The position numbers were made by a program, and so were the translations under genes. A stretch of 64,000 nucleotides of DNA from Vibrio superstes (lineage in GTDB: Bacteria > Pseudomonadota > Gammaproteobacteria > Enterobacterales > Vibrionaceae): contig NZ_BCUR01000004.1 in assembly GCF_003569005.1 (NCBI RefSeq), forward strand, positions 2,745,633 through 2,809,632, given 5' to 3'. Shown one piece after another: positions 43,906 to 52,597 of the stretch. Below the pieces are notes generated by a model. The model saw only the letters and a list, made by a program, of their open reading frames with translations, was not told the origin of the DNA and ran no database searches. The first letter of the stretch is position 1; each line of letters starts with the position of its first letter.

Positions 43906-44747
43906 ACTTGTTGCCACCCCCATAAACATGGCGTTTTATATTTCGGCTTTTGCATAACGTAAGTATCTTTCATTGCGTCAAATAGATGCCGATTTGCGAC
44001 GGTTTGTTTGTCTGAAGTAAATGCCAGCAGTAAAGCCTTATGACACAACTGATTAATAATTCTTGGAATTCCTGAGGCTGCTCGCCAAATTGACTTTTTC
44101 TGACTCAGGTTAAACAAATCTTTGCTCCCTCCGCATGAGGTAATGCGATGGTCGATATAAGCAGAAGCTTCGGCTAATGTCAGTGGTCGCAACTGAGCAC
44201 TGAATGTGATTCGCTGGCGAAACTGGCGTAAATGATGTTGAGCTAAACGCTCTTCGAGTTCAGGCTGCCCAATCAATACTATTTGCAGCAGCTTACTGTT
44301 TATCGTCTCAAGATTTCCAAATAGGCGTATGGTTTCTAATGCTTCGTCACTCAGGGCCTGTGCTTCATCAATCAAGGCTACGACAGGTTTCCCCGCCTCT
44401 CTCAGTTCCACCAACTTACGCTGAACATTGTCAACAATGGCTCTAGAGTCACTGGTTTCCACTTGCAACTCATTAGCAATCGCAAAGCGAATACCATCGC
44501 CGTCTAGCACAGGGTTAGGTAAATAAACCAAAGAATAGTCATGCTCAAGTTGTTCTATGAGCATTCGACAAACCATAGTCTTACCCGTACCCACCTCTCC
44601 GGTGAGTTTGATCACGCCTTCGCCCATAGTGACTGCAGACATTACGGTATGAATGGCCTCATAATGTGGAGCTAAGCCATGGAAAAGTTCAGTATTAGGC
44701 GTCAGCCCGAATGGGGGCTGACTAAAGCCAAATCGCGAAAAGTACAT
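43902..44747 (-). CDS. mshM: MSHA AAA ATPase MshM (ExeA-like)
   Basis: This is an ATPase of the ExeA family that may help place the secretin through the cell wall. The 281-aa protein has the typical start YFSRFGFSQPPFGLTPNTELF, Walker A GEVGTGKT (residues 50-57) and Walker B VVALIDEAQAL. Unlike ExeA it lacks a membrane helix and a peptidoglycan-binding domain, as usual for MshM. Its start overlaps the mshL stop (TAATG). Confidence 0.93.
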   Translation of the reverse strand: MYFSRFGFSQPPFGLTPNTELFHGLAPHYEAIHTVMSAVTMGEGVIKLTGEVGTGKTMVCRMLIEQLEHDYSLVYLPNPVLDGDGIRFAIANELQVETSDSRAIVDNVQRKLVELREAGKPVVALIDEAQALSDEALETIRLFGNLETINSKLLQIVLIGQPELEERLAQHHLRQFRQRITFSAQLRPLTLAEASAYIDHRITSCGGSKDLFNLSQKKSIWRAASGIPRIINQLCHKALLLAFTSDKQTVANRHLFDAMKDTYVMQKPKYKTPCLWGWQQV

Positions 44748-46381
44748 TATTGCCCTTCAGGGAACCACTCATTCAATAAGTTGCGCGAACGCTCAATCTC
44801 TTGTTGCCAGGTGTTCACACCTACAACGGTCGGTTTAAGCAGGATAACTAGCTCTGTTTTTTCGGTTGAATTCACTGTATTTCGGAATAAATGCCCAAGA
44901 GCAGGGATGTCCCCAAAGAAAGGAACCTTAGAAACAATTTCTTTATTAGCAGACTTCATTAATCCACCAATCACCACTACATCGCCGTCAGTAGCGCGAA
45001 TGATGGTGTCAGATTCTCGAATCGAGCTTTTTGCTAGTGGCAGCTGAATCACACCAGCTGTATCACCTAAGTCGATGGCTTTTACTTCTGTAGTGACTTC
45101 GATAACGGCTGGGTGAACATGCAGTAGTACATTGCCCTTGTCATCAATTTGTGGAGTCACATCCAAAGAGATACCAGAGAAGAATGGTGTTAGCTCAACA
45201 TCGGGAGCTACATTGGCGTTGTCACCGCTGCCTACTGTGCTAGAGACATCAGTAACGAAGTACTCATCTTCGCCCACTTTGATCAGTGCTTTTTGGTTGT
45301 TGGCAGCTGTCACTCTTGGGCTAGATAGAACGTTTAAGTCACCTTGCGTCGCCATGAAACTCAATACAGCTTCAAAGTTGCCATCAGAAACCGTAACGCT
45401 GGTTGACCCACCTAACAGATCAGCAATTGGGTCTAAGCCTGATAATGTGGCAGCTGCACGGTTGACCACCACATCAGCACCACCGATTGATGCACTCATA
45501 TTTGACCACTCGATGCCTTGTTGGTATCCATCGTTCAAGGTCACTTCTAAGATCTTAGTTTCAAGGATAACCTGACGCTGCAAGCGCTCTTGCGATACAC
45601 CAAGAAAGCGTCGGATCTCACGAATTTCATCAGGGTAAGCACGCACAGTGATGACACTTGCTTGTGGAGAAACGACGACACGGCGTCCATCGCTAGAGCC
45701 AATCAATGTTGCAACAGAGGCTTCCAACTGAGTCCAGAAGTCACTTTCACTGAGTGTTTCAATATCTGTCCCCCCCGTTTTCTCTGTTGAAGTAGAGCTA
45801 GAAGAGGAGCTTGAATTTGAACTGGAGCTTGAATCAGATGAACTGCTACCCGAGCTATCATCTTTTGATGTGACAGAACCATTGGTAATAGACGTTAGAG
45901 AGCGCCCCATTCTTTTCATCTGTAAGTAATCTACAGGGATAGTTTCTGTGCGCAGACCAGCAGGGTAAACCTGAATCACCTTGCCCGACTTAATCACATC
46001 GTAACCGTACATATCACGAACGACGTTAAGCACTTCATCCATAGTGACATCAGTGAGGTTAACCGTGATGCGTCCTTCAACATTTGGGTGTATGGCCGCA
46101 CTAAATTCAGTGCCTTTGACTAAACTGGCAAAGAAGGCCTTTGCTTGTACGCCATTAGCCTGAACTCTAAAGCGCTTAATCGTAGGCTGATCAGACGGAG
46201 ACAACCCTTCAAGATCCGGCATCAGATCTGCTTGTACCGACTCTGGCAACTCATCCAAACTCTTACTGTTGGCTTGGTTTGCAGCTTCGTTCAAGGCTTG
46301 CTTTACTTCAACTGGATCCTTGTGCCCCATAGAGCACCCAGATACAACTGCTATAACCATCCCTAGAAATATAATACGCAT
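44747..46381 (-). CDS. mshL: MSHA outer-membrane secretin MshL
   Basis: MshL forms the outer-membrane channel through which the pilus passes. The 544-aa protein is a lipoprotein (lipobox VSGC, lipidated Cys16), with an N-terminal STN-like domain (about residues 80-140), an N1-type domain interrupted by a serine-rich tract (about 172-199), and the secretin domain (about 300-525, ending in the family motif VPFFGDIPALGHLFRN). The serine tract is a low-complexity insertion, also seen in other secretins in this position. It lies 15 bp after mshK. Confidence 0.96.
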   Translation of the reverse strand: MRIIFLGMVIAVVSGCSMGHKDPVEVKQALNEAANQANSKSLDELPESVQADLMPDLEGLSPSDQPTIKRFRVQANGVQAKAFFASLVKGTEFSAAIHPNVEGRITVNLTDVTMDEVLNVVRDMYGYDVIKSGKVIQVYPAGLRTETIPVDYLQMKRMGRSLTSITNGSVTSKDDSSGSSSSDSSSSSNSSSSSSSTSTEKTGGTDIETLSESDFWTQLEASVATLIGSSDGRRVVVSPQASVITVRAYPDEIREIRRFLGVSQERLQRQVILETKILEVTLNDGYQQGIEWSNMSASIGGADVVVNRAAATLSGLDPIADLLGGSTSVTVSDGNFEAVLSFMATQGDLNVLSSPRVTAANNQKALIKVGEDEYFVTDVSSTVGSGDNANVAPDVELTPFFSGISLDVTPQIDDKGNVLLHVHPAVIEVTTEVKAIDLGDTAGVIQLPLAKSSIRESDTIIRATDGDVVVIGGLMKSANKEIVSKVPFFGDIPALGHLFRNTVNSTEKTELVILLKPTVVGVNTWQQEIERSRNLLNEWFPEGQ

Positions 46382-46396
46382 GAAATCACTAAAGCC

Positions 46397-46717
46397 TTAT
46401 TGTCTAACGTCTGAATTAAAAAGTTCTAATTGCCAGATTTTTCCGGCACGAGCCAAGACGACTCGCTCTGCGGTGATACTTCTAACCTCGTAGCCCGCCA
46501 CTGATTGCCCATTAGATAAAATCTTATCGTTAAGCATTGCAAAGCACTGTGAGCCATCATCACAAACTATGCTTTGCAATGTCGGTAAAGGGTATGTCCT
46601 TACCTTTGTTGTATTGCTTGATTTTTTCTTGTACCAGCCTAAAGGTGCCGTTGGATCTTGGGCAGCATGTAGAGCCGGCGCCATTAATATGGAGAGTACC
46701 AATATCAATCTAACCAC
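46397..46717 (-). CDS. mshK: MSHA biogenesis protein MshK (PilP-like)
   Basis: This is a small periplasmic protein, 106 aa, with a signal peptide (MVRLILVLSILMAPALHA). The start is GTG 46717 with AGGAG at 7 bases. The mature part begins DPTAPLGW and ends as a small beta domain (ILSNGQSVAGYEVRSITAERVVLARAGK), similar to PilP/GspC-type homology regions that touch the secretin. It overlaps mshJ by 8 bp. Confidence 0.9.
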   Translation of the reverse strand: MVRLILVLSILMAPALHAAQDPTAPLGWYKKKSSNTTKVRTYPLPTLQSIVCDDGSQCFAMLNDKILSNGQSVAGYEVRSITAERVVLARAGKIWQLELFNSDVRQ

Positions 46718-47351
46718 TGATAAACTCCTGTCTCGTACCTAAGGTGTACACCTCTAATACCAACTCTGCCATTGGGTACTTTTGAACCTTATAATCAAAG
46801 CTTCGCCAAAAGTACTTCACCGGCATCTCCTCAAGGGTAGCCAAATAATCCTTGATATCGAAATAACGACCAGAAATAGTAATTCTCACTGGGTGCAGAA
46901 AATAGCCTGAGCTATCACTGGTTTTAGTAATGGATTCAGCGGGTAACGTTTGTAGTGACTTCAATTTAAGCTTGCCACTGCTTCCCAAAACCGTTTCTAG
47001 AAGCTGTGCCATCTGGCTTGGAGCAATCAAGCTATCCACAACCTCAGATAATTCTTCAGAGAGTTGCTGGTTCATTACGGTTAATTCGGTAAGCTTTTGA
47101 TCGATCTCGGCATCTGGATCTCGCTTCAGCTTGGCAATCAATACATCAATATCTGCTTGCGTCATCTGAACCGCGTTCATTTCTCGATCAAGGTTTCGTT
47201 GTGCTTTCCCTTTCTCTTCGGAAGCGGGATCCAACATAAAGGTTAACGAGATCAGAAGAATACCGACCCAACCGCCAATAGAAACCAACCACTTTTCACG
47301 GTCACTAAGATCGGCAAAACGGTCACAGAATAAAAGCCACTGGTCTTTCAT
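46710..47351 (-). CDS. mshJ: MSHA biogenesis protein MshJ (PilO-like)
   Basis: This is an inner-membrane alignment protein, 213 aa, with one membrane helix (about residues 20-40), a coiled coil (about 45-110) and a PilO-type ferredoxin-like domain. The segment RSFDYKVQKYPMAELVLEVYTLG near the C-terminus fits that fold. The start overlaps the mshI stop (TAATG). It should pair with MshI and MshK to connect platform and secretin. Confidence 0.92.
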   Translation of the reverse strand: MKDQWLLFCDRFADLSDREKWLVSIGGWVGILLISLTFMLDPASEEKGKAQRNLDREMNAVQMTQADIDVLIAKLKRDPDAEIDQKLTELTVMNQQLSEELSEVVDSLIAPSQMAQLLETVLGSSGKLKLKSLQTLPAESITKTSDSSGYFLHPVRITISGRYFDIKDYLATLEEMPVKYFWRSFDYKVQKYPMAELVLEVYTLGTRQEFISG

Positions 47352-48790
47352 TATTTCACCCCAGCCTTAGCTTTTAGCTCAAACGTCACAACGTTGTCTT
47401 TATCTCGACCTATGTTCAAAGATTCAAAGGTTCTTCCCACCAAAACTAATTCTTGCTTAAATTGGTTTACCCAACTCGGTATTGCTGCTGGCTCACTGGC
47501 TATACCAGAGAGATCTAAACGAGTACTAGTGATCACTATATGTTGTAGAGAAACATCATTTCGAGCTTGCTCAGATAACGCTACCATTATTCCCGAATAG
47601 CCTACCTTTTGAGAGTCATCAAATTGCCCAACGGCCTTTAGAGAGCTTCTTTTCGCTTCGATATCTTGCTCAATACGCTTGGCTGCATTAACTTTCGACT
47701 GGGTTGGAGTATGACTTGCTAAACGCTGTTGAAGACTCGATTTCTCTCGTTCAAGTAGCTCAGATTGGCTTTTAATACTGACGAGCTTTTGTTGAATATC
47801 GGCAGTTTGAGTCTTTTCTAAATAAGTAAGACCGCCGATGGCAACCACTGTAACAAGCCACAAGGCAACGACCTTGTTTAGGTCCAATAGTTCTTGTTTT
47901 GGTCTGAGATGCTCAGGGTAGAGGTTAATGCTAAATGACGTTAACCTTGCCACCGTTTTGCATAGTGTTATGCCACAAGGCAGATGCGGTTCAGATAAAG
48001 CACTTATCTTGGGGTTAACTGAGTCCTGCAGGCGAGCAACTAACTCTTCTATGTTGTCTTCATCACAACAAACAAAAAGCTGCCTAAATGACGATTGAGG
48101 CATTGAAGCAGCCAGGTAATCAGCACTGCGCTGAATATCCAGAGCAAGTGAGTCATACATCAATGGCGTGCCATTTTCTCCAGTAATAGGAGCAACAATA
48201 CCGCGTAAGCTACGGTTGAATACAGGAGTACCATCAACATAGGCCGCTAACTTGTAGCCATCATTGACACAGCGCCTGAGTAACAGAAAGCTTTGTTGTT
48301 CGGTTATTGAATGTCCCCAGACCTCATCTTCCGTGATGACCCTAGTGACTTCAACATCATTGACACTACTAACCTCTATGACCGATTGTAAAGTGCGCTT
48401 CGCCATGACATAGGCTTGCACCTTTTGTCCGTCTGGCATCAAACTGCCATCAGCAACAATATCCGTAAATTTTTCGGTGATCAGATCTTTGAGTAAAAAT
48501 GGTAGAGCAACTGGCCACTCTTCTGTTGGCAGTTGTGGTTTATCTAACTGATAACTTTGATAATGCTGTGCGCCAAGCACAACACAGGCCTTGCCTTTGA
48601 TGGATTTATTAGACAACGACTCTTTAAGAGCGCTCTCCCAGTTACCATGAGCAATAGGAAAGAGTTCTGGAGCTTTTTCAGGATCTATTGATTCAGACAA
48701 ATACACAGCATCTGTCTGAATCACAATGATTAATTGAAAGTCATCATCCTTTGATGACGTCAGTTTTTTTAGGCTCGACAACCATGTCAT
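47351..48790 (-). CDS. mshI: MSHA biogenesis protein MshI (PilM/PilN-like)
   Basis: This 479-aa protein has a cytoplasmic N-terminal part resembling PilM-type proteins (about residues 1-295), one membrane helix (about 305-325, VVALWLVTVVAIGGLTYL), and a coiled-coil plus PilN-like periplasmic part. It is the first dedicated secretory gene after csrD, with a 50-bp gap and no terminator between them. The ribosome binding site is weak. Confidence 0.92.
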   Translation of the reverse strand: MTWLSSLKKLTSSKDDDFQLIIVIQTDAVYLSESIDPEKAPELFPIAHGNWESALKESLSNKSIKGKACVVLGAQHYQSYQLDKPQLPTEEWPVALPFLLKDLITEKFTDIVADGSLMPDGQKVQAYVMAKRTLQSVIEVSSVNDVEVTRVITEDEVWGHSITEQQSFLLLRRCVNDGYKLAAYVDGTPVFNRSLRGIVAPITGENGTPLMYDSLALDIQRSADYLAASMPQSSFRQLFVCCDEDNIEELVARLQDSVNPKISALSEPHLPCGITLCKTVARLTSFSINLYPEHLRPKQELLDLNKVVALWLVTVVAIGGLTYLEKTQTADIQQKLVSIKSQSELLEREKSSLQQRLASHTPTQSKVNAAKRIEQDIEAKRSSLKAVGQFDDSQKVGYSGIMVALSEQARNDVSLQHIVITSTRLDLSGIASEPAAIPSWVNQFKQELVLVGRTFESLNIGRDKDNVVTFELKAKAGVK

Positions 48791-48840
48791 TTTTATTATC
48801 TACCACTTACCTATTCATAGGTTCCATTTAAATCTAGCAG

Positions 48841-50850
48841 TTAGCGGGGCACTTTATTCTTCCATCTATTCCTTCTGCTAGGAATAGTCGATATTATTTT
48901 TTTACTTTGTGAAGTCGGTGACGAAATAAAATCACTTTCCTTTGCAAAAAATCGCCCTTGACCACCATCTATACCTAAAGCAACTAATTGATTCCACTCT
49001 CGTTTTGTTTCTACACCAACCGCAATAACTTTAGTTTTGGTATTGGCACAAGCACCTATCAAGCTTCGAATATAGAGCTGGTTTTCAGAACGATTTTCAA
49101 TATTACGTATTAAACTTCTATGCAACTTGAGGTAGTCCACAGCAGAATCTTTGAGATAATGAGAGCTGATAATTGTACGCCCAGCTTGATTGACAATGAC
49201 CTTACACCCCAACCCAGAGAGCATCTTTAATACAGGACGCATCGCATCTAAGTAAGTCACCATAGGACCTTCCATAAACTCAAACGCCAGTCTTTTGCGC
49301 TGAGATGGAGTCAGTTGCAACAATTCGTCTCTCAACCAATTGAAGTGTGAGCGATATCTGAAAGGTTGTGCATAGAAGTTGATAGAATAACATGAATTTT
49401 GAGCATCTTTCTTCAGAAACTTTACTAAGTTTAACAAAACGTTTCTATCAAGCTGCCTCTCATAGCCCACCTGCCTAATGGCTGGGCTAAATTTAGAAGC
49501 CTTCAATATCTTGCCTTGTTCATCGAGTATCCGACTAAAGATCTCTTGGTGAATCAGGTCAACCTCTCCTGACTCATTTAATACGAAGCACGGTTGCTTA
49601 ATCAGTATTAGTTTATCTGCATCCAGCTGTTTATCGAATAGCGTACGCCACCTTACGCTGCCACGCTCTGCAGATGACGTATTAACCTTATTAAAGCGAC
49701 TCCAATTATTGGAACCTTCTAGCTGAGCACTTTTCAGCGCCGTCTCAACCTCATTCAAAATATCGGTTTTGCGTTCACCTTGTTGATATACCGTCATACC
49801 CGCATGCAGCCAGTTCTCAGGATCTAACCCTTCTAATGGCTCTAGCTTCGCGACTTGCTTTAATACTTGAGAAGCCAGATTTGAGAGATCTGCAGGAGAT
49901 TGATTAGGAACTAGTGCGGCAAAAGTGGCTTCAAAATAGCGGGCAAACACTACATCGGGAAAACGATTAACACAGTTGGCTACTGCCTCCCCCAAGTTAA
50001 CGATAAACCTGTCTTTCTGCTCTTTGCTTAAGCTATCTCGGATCTCTACCCAGTCATTCACCTGCACAACGAGCACACCACCAGCAGCGCCACTTTCGGT
50101 AAGCGTCGACTCCAGTTTGTTGTCAAATGAGAGGCGGTTGACAGCACCAGTCAATTGATCAAGGAAGGTTTGTGAGCGAATGAAGGTATCGAACCTACTA
50201 CGCTCTTGTCTTGCATCTTGCAGTTCAGCAATCATCTTATCTAATGCTTCACTGGCGGTGTATGGCCACTCTAAGTGATCACCAACCGCATACTGCTCCA
50301 CTCTACCGGCTAAGATCATTCGCCCGCGTTCTTCTAGCAGTTCCGAGCCTTGTAGTTGCTCACGTAACCAGCGCACACCTTGTATTAAGCAAATAGCAAT
50401 CAAACCAAACGCTATTGTTAAAGACCCTAAGGCACCCACTGAATAGCTGTAGCCGATATAAGGTGGTAACACCTTCACATTGACAGTATATGAGGGGTTC
50501 AAAATAAGAGGGTTAGAGATAGAAATCAGTCGAGTTTTATCAAACTGAGCTTCAGTATCATGATAATGGAAAATGACTGAATTTGGCGTCGAGACTTCTA
50601 GCTCAATAACGTTACTGGCTTTGATTATTTTAGGGATCCAGCGACGTAGCTCACCAGTTTCAACATGCTCAAGCAGTTGTTGATCTATGACCTTAACAAT
50701 GCCTTGCACGGAATGCTTGGTGTATTCCTGACCAAGCTGCTTAATAGAAAGTGCACCCCCAACGAAGAGGATGAATACAGCACTAATAACAATCATGGTC
50801 ACAAAGGCAACCAAGCGCGTGCTGAGTTTTAGAGAAGGGGTTGATCGCAT
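48841..50850 (-). CDS. csrD: RNase E specificity factor CsrD (MshH)
   Basis: CsrD, named MshH in Vibrio, promotes RNase E decay of Csr small RNAs in E. coli and so influences CsrA activity. The 669-aa protein has two N-terminal membrane helices (about residues 14-33 and 138-158), a HAMP-like linker, and GGDEF-like and EAL-like domains. Both catalytic signatures are lost: ARYFEAT replaces the GGDEF region and EFM replaces EAL. It is therefore unlikely to make or degrade cyclic-di-GMP. It lies between ssb and mshI. Confidence 0.92.
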   Translation of the reverse strand: MRSTPSLKLSTRLVAFVTMIVISAVFILFVGGALSIKQLGQEYTKHSVQGIVKVIDQQLLEHVETGELRRWIPKIIKASNVIELEVSTPNSVIFHYHDTEAQFDKTRLISISNPLILNPSYTVNVKVLPPYIGYSYSVGALGSLTIAFGLIAICLIQGVRWLREQLQGSELLEERGRMILAGRVEQYAVGDHLEWPYTASEALDKMIAELQDARQERSRFDTFIRSQTFLDQLTGAVNRLSFDNKLESTLTESGAAGGVLVVQVNDWVEIRDSLSKEQKDRFIVNLGEAVANCVNRFPDVVFARYFEATFAALVPNQSPADLSNLASQVLKQVAKLEPLEGLDPENWLHAGMTVYQQGERKTDILNEVETALKSAQLEGSNNWSRFNKVNTSSAERGSVRWRTLFDKQLDADKLILIKQPCFVLNESGEVDLIHQEIFSRILDEQGKILKASKFSPAIRQVGYERQLDRNVLLNLVKFLKKDAQNSCYSINFYAQPFRYRSHFNWLRDELLQLTPSQRKRLAFEFMEGPMVTYLDAMRPVLKMLSGLGCKVIVNQAGRTIISSHYLKDSAVDYLKLHRSLIRNIENRSENQLYIRSLIGACANTKTKVIAVGVETKREWNQLVALGIDGGQGRFFAKESDFISSPTSQSKKIISTIPSRRNRWKNKVPR

Positions 50851-50943
50851 GAAGATTCAATCCTTGAATTTCATCAGTAATCTATAGGATATACAGGTCG
50901 GGGGTGAATGGTACTATTTTTGCCATAAAAGCAGAGGGCGGTT

Positions 50944-50971
50944 AAAAAAAATGGCCCCTTTAAGGGGCCAT
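50944..50971 (-). terminator. Terminator after ssb
   Basis: ATGGCCCCTT and AAGGGGCCAT (50951-50971) form a near-perfect palindrome. On the minus strand it is followed by seven Ts (A-run 50944-50950). It ends the ssb transcript and separates it from csrD on the same strand. Confidence 0.9.
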
Positions 50972-51010
50972 CTTGTTATTTTTCAATACCTTTTGAGTTA
51001 AAGACCGGTT

Positions 51011-51568
51011 TTAAAACGGAATGTCGTCGTCAAAATCCATTGGTGGCTCATTGTACTGCTGAGGAGCCTGTTGTGGCTTCTGCTGCTGTTGCTGTTGAGC
51101 TGGCTGATGGACTTGAGGTTGTTGAGGTTGACCCCAACCGCCTTGTTGCTGTTGACCACCTTGAGGTGCACCGTATTGCTGGCCACCTTGATTTTGTGCA
51201 GGAGCTTGACCACCTTGACGAGAGCCTAGTAGTTGCATCTGACCAGTAGGCCACTGAACAACAACTTCAGTTGTGTAGCGATCTTGACCTGATTGATCCT
51301 GCCACTTACGAGTTTGCAATTGGCCTTCAATGTATACTTGTGAACCTTTTTTAAGGTACTCACCTGCAATCTCAGCAGTCTTACCAAACAGAACTACACG
51401 GTGCCATTCTGTTTTCTCGCGTTGCTCGCCATTGGCTTTGTCTCGCCAAGTTTCAGAGGTAGCAATTGTAATGTTTGCAATTGCATTGCCATTTGCGGCG
51501 AAACGAACCTCAGGATCTTGTCCTAAGTTACCCATAATAATTACTTTGTTGACGCCACGGCTAGCCAT
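51011..51568 (-). CDS. ssb: Single-stranded DNA-binding protein
   Basis: SSB coats single-stranded DNA in replication, repair and recombination, and recruits partners through its C-terminal tip. The 185-aa protein starts at ATG 51568 (MASRGVNKVIIMGNLG) after a GGAG site. It has the OB fold (about residues 1-112), a Gln/Gly/Pro-rich linker (about 115-175) and the conserved acidic tip DDDIPF. It is divergent from qstR across a 286-bp gap. No LexA box was recognised. Confidence 0.97.
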   Translation of the reverse strand: MASRGVNKVIIMGNLGQDPEVRFAANGNAIANITIATSETWRDKANGEQREKTEWHRVVLFGKTAEIAGEYLKKGSQVYIEGQLQTRKWQDQSGQDRYTTEVVVQWPTGQMQLLGSRQGGQAPAQNQGGQQYGAPQGGQQQQGGWGQPQQPQVHQPAQQQQQQKPQQAPQQYNEPPMDFDDDIPF

Positions 51569-51710
51569 GTATCGCTCCATTTGTTTCTTTATTTCGCTAA
51601 TACGCCAAGCATAACACGCCTAACGGACTACTTAAATCACTAGAAAGTGTATTCGAGAACCTCACCCACTACGCAGGTACTGAGCACAAACCGACACACT
51701 TAGTTGCATT

Positions 51711-51756
51711 TTTTTCGGTTTATTACGCAAAATTATGCAACAAAAAGCATATTATA
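51711..51756 (+). promoter_or_regulatory. Putative CRP-S-type promoter of qstR
   Basis: A 22-bp CRP-like palindrome at 51711-51732 has half-sites TTTTTCGG and ACGCAAAA. It resembles the non-canonical CRP-S sites (TGCGA core) that need Sxy/TfoX. A -10 hexamer ATTATA (51751-51756) or TATTAT (51750-51755) follows, which would centre the site near -41, the class II position. A half-site TTATTGA at 51764-51770 resembles one arm of HapR/LuxR sites. All of this is pattern matching; no binding is shown. Confidence 0.5.
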
Positions 51757-51854
51757 AGCATTCTTATTGAATAAACACGCAAAAACTAGTGCCTAGTTTC
51801 GCAAACTAAAGGAATGCAAAAGAGACTAGATGTAGGCAACAGGGAGAAAGATGT

Positions 51855-52490
51855 ATGTATTTTGATGGAATAAATTCTCAGCTTTTTTTGCATGAGAACT
51901 GTGGTTTTGATGACAAGACGATCAAACAACTAATAAGGGCTTCTGAGATTCAACTTCACTCACTCGAAGATTGGCATCAGAGGTACAAGCCGAGTATGAC
52001 ACCAGTGATCTTGGTGGATTACAACGATCCTACGTTTGACCCAACCGATTTCGAGAATCCCAGCTTTCCAGGGCAAAACATCAATATGGTGATCACTCAG
52101 GCCCCCTTACACCTCAAAACTACTGATCTACTAAAATATGGCCGTCTTCGTGGCATCTTCTATAAGCAACAATCCATTGAAGAGATTGCCGCAGGTTTAC
52201 GCACCCTTAGTGAAGGGAACTCTTGGTTGAGCCGCGGGGTTACCGATCAATTGCTGTCCTATTATCAATCGGTGCTGATTCGCTATGCTCCTCCACACAC
52301 GATTAATCTCACTCGTCGCGAAATGGAGGTGCTTGAAGCATTGCGAATTGGCAAGTCAAATTATGGCTTAGCCGAGCAGTTGTTTATCAGTGAGCACACC
52401 ATAAAATCCCATCTATACAAGATATTTCGCAAGATTAAGGTCAAGAACAGAGAAGAAGCGGTTGTATGGGCCCACCATTTCTTACCATAA
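51855..52490 (+). CDS. qstR: QstR-like LuxR-type competence regulator (VpsT/CsgD family)
   Basis: In V. cholerae QstR links quorum sensing (HapR) and TfoX to DNA-uptake genes and type VI secretion. The 211-aa protein has a degenerate receiver-like N-terminal domain (about residues 1-120) and a C-terminal LuxR-type HTH (about 148-211, LTRREMEVLEALRIGKSN and ISEHTIKSHLYKIFRKI). The motif WLSR at 124-127 matches the W[F/L/M][T/S]R cyclic-di-GMP motif of VpsT. The ATG has AGGGAGA upstream. Position between ssb and galU matches my recollection of V. cholerae, which supports qstR over vpsT. Confidence 0.82.
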   Translation: MYFDGINSQLFLHENCGFDDKTIKQLIRASEIQLHSLEDWHQRYKPSMTPVILVDYNDPTFDPTDFENPSFPGQNINMVITQAPLHLKTTDLLKYGRLRGIFYKQQSIEEIAAGLRTLSEGNSWLSRGVTDQLLSYYQSVLIRYAPPHTINLTRREMEVLEALRIGKSNYGLAEQLFISEHTIKSHLYKIFRKIKVKNREEAVVWAHHFLP

Positions 52491-52597
52491 AGTGACAATA
52501 CTGGGTAATTTAACCAAAGTGTATTTTATATCGACGAATTGTAATGATAGAGTTAGGCGCAACAACTTTATAATAATGATTCAGTTAGGTTCCCCCC

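Noticed and set aside
45132..45575. Open frame of 147 codons antisense to mshL
   Set aside because: It lies inside the conserved secretin domain; no independent coding evidence.
45784..45870. Frameshift or assembly error at the serine tract of mshL
   Set aside because: The frame continues cleanly into the conserved secretin domain and codons are mixed, so the tract looks genuine.
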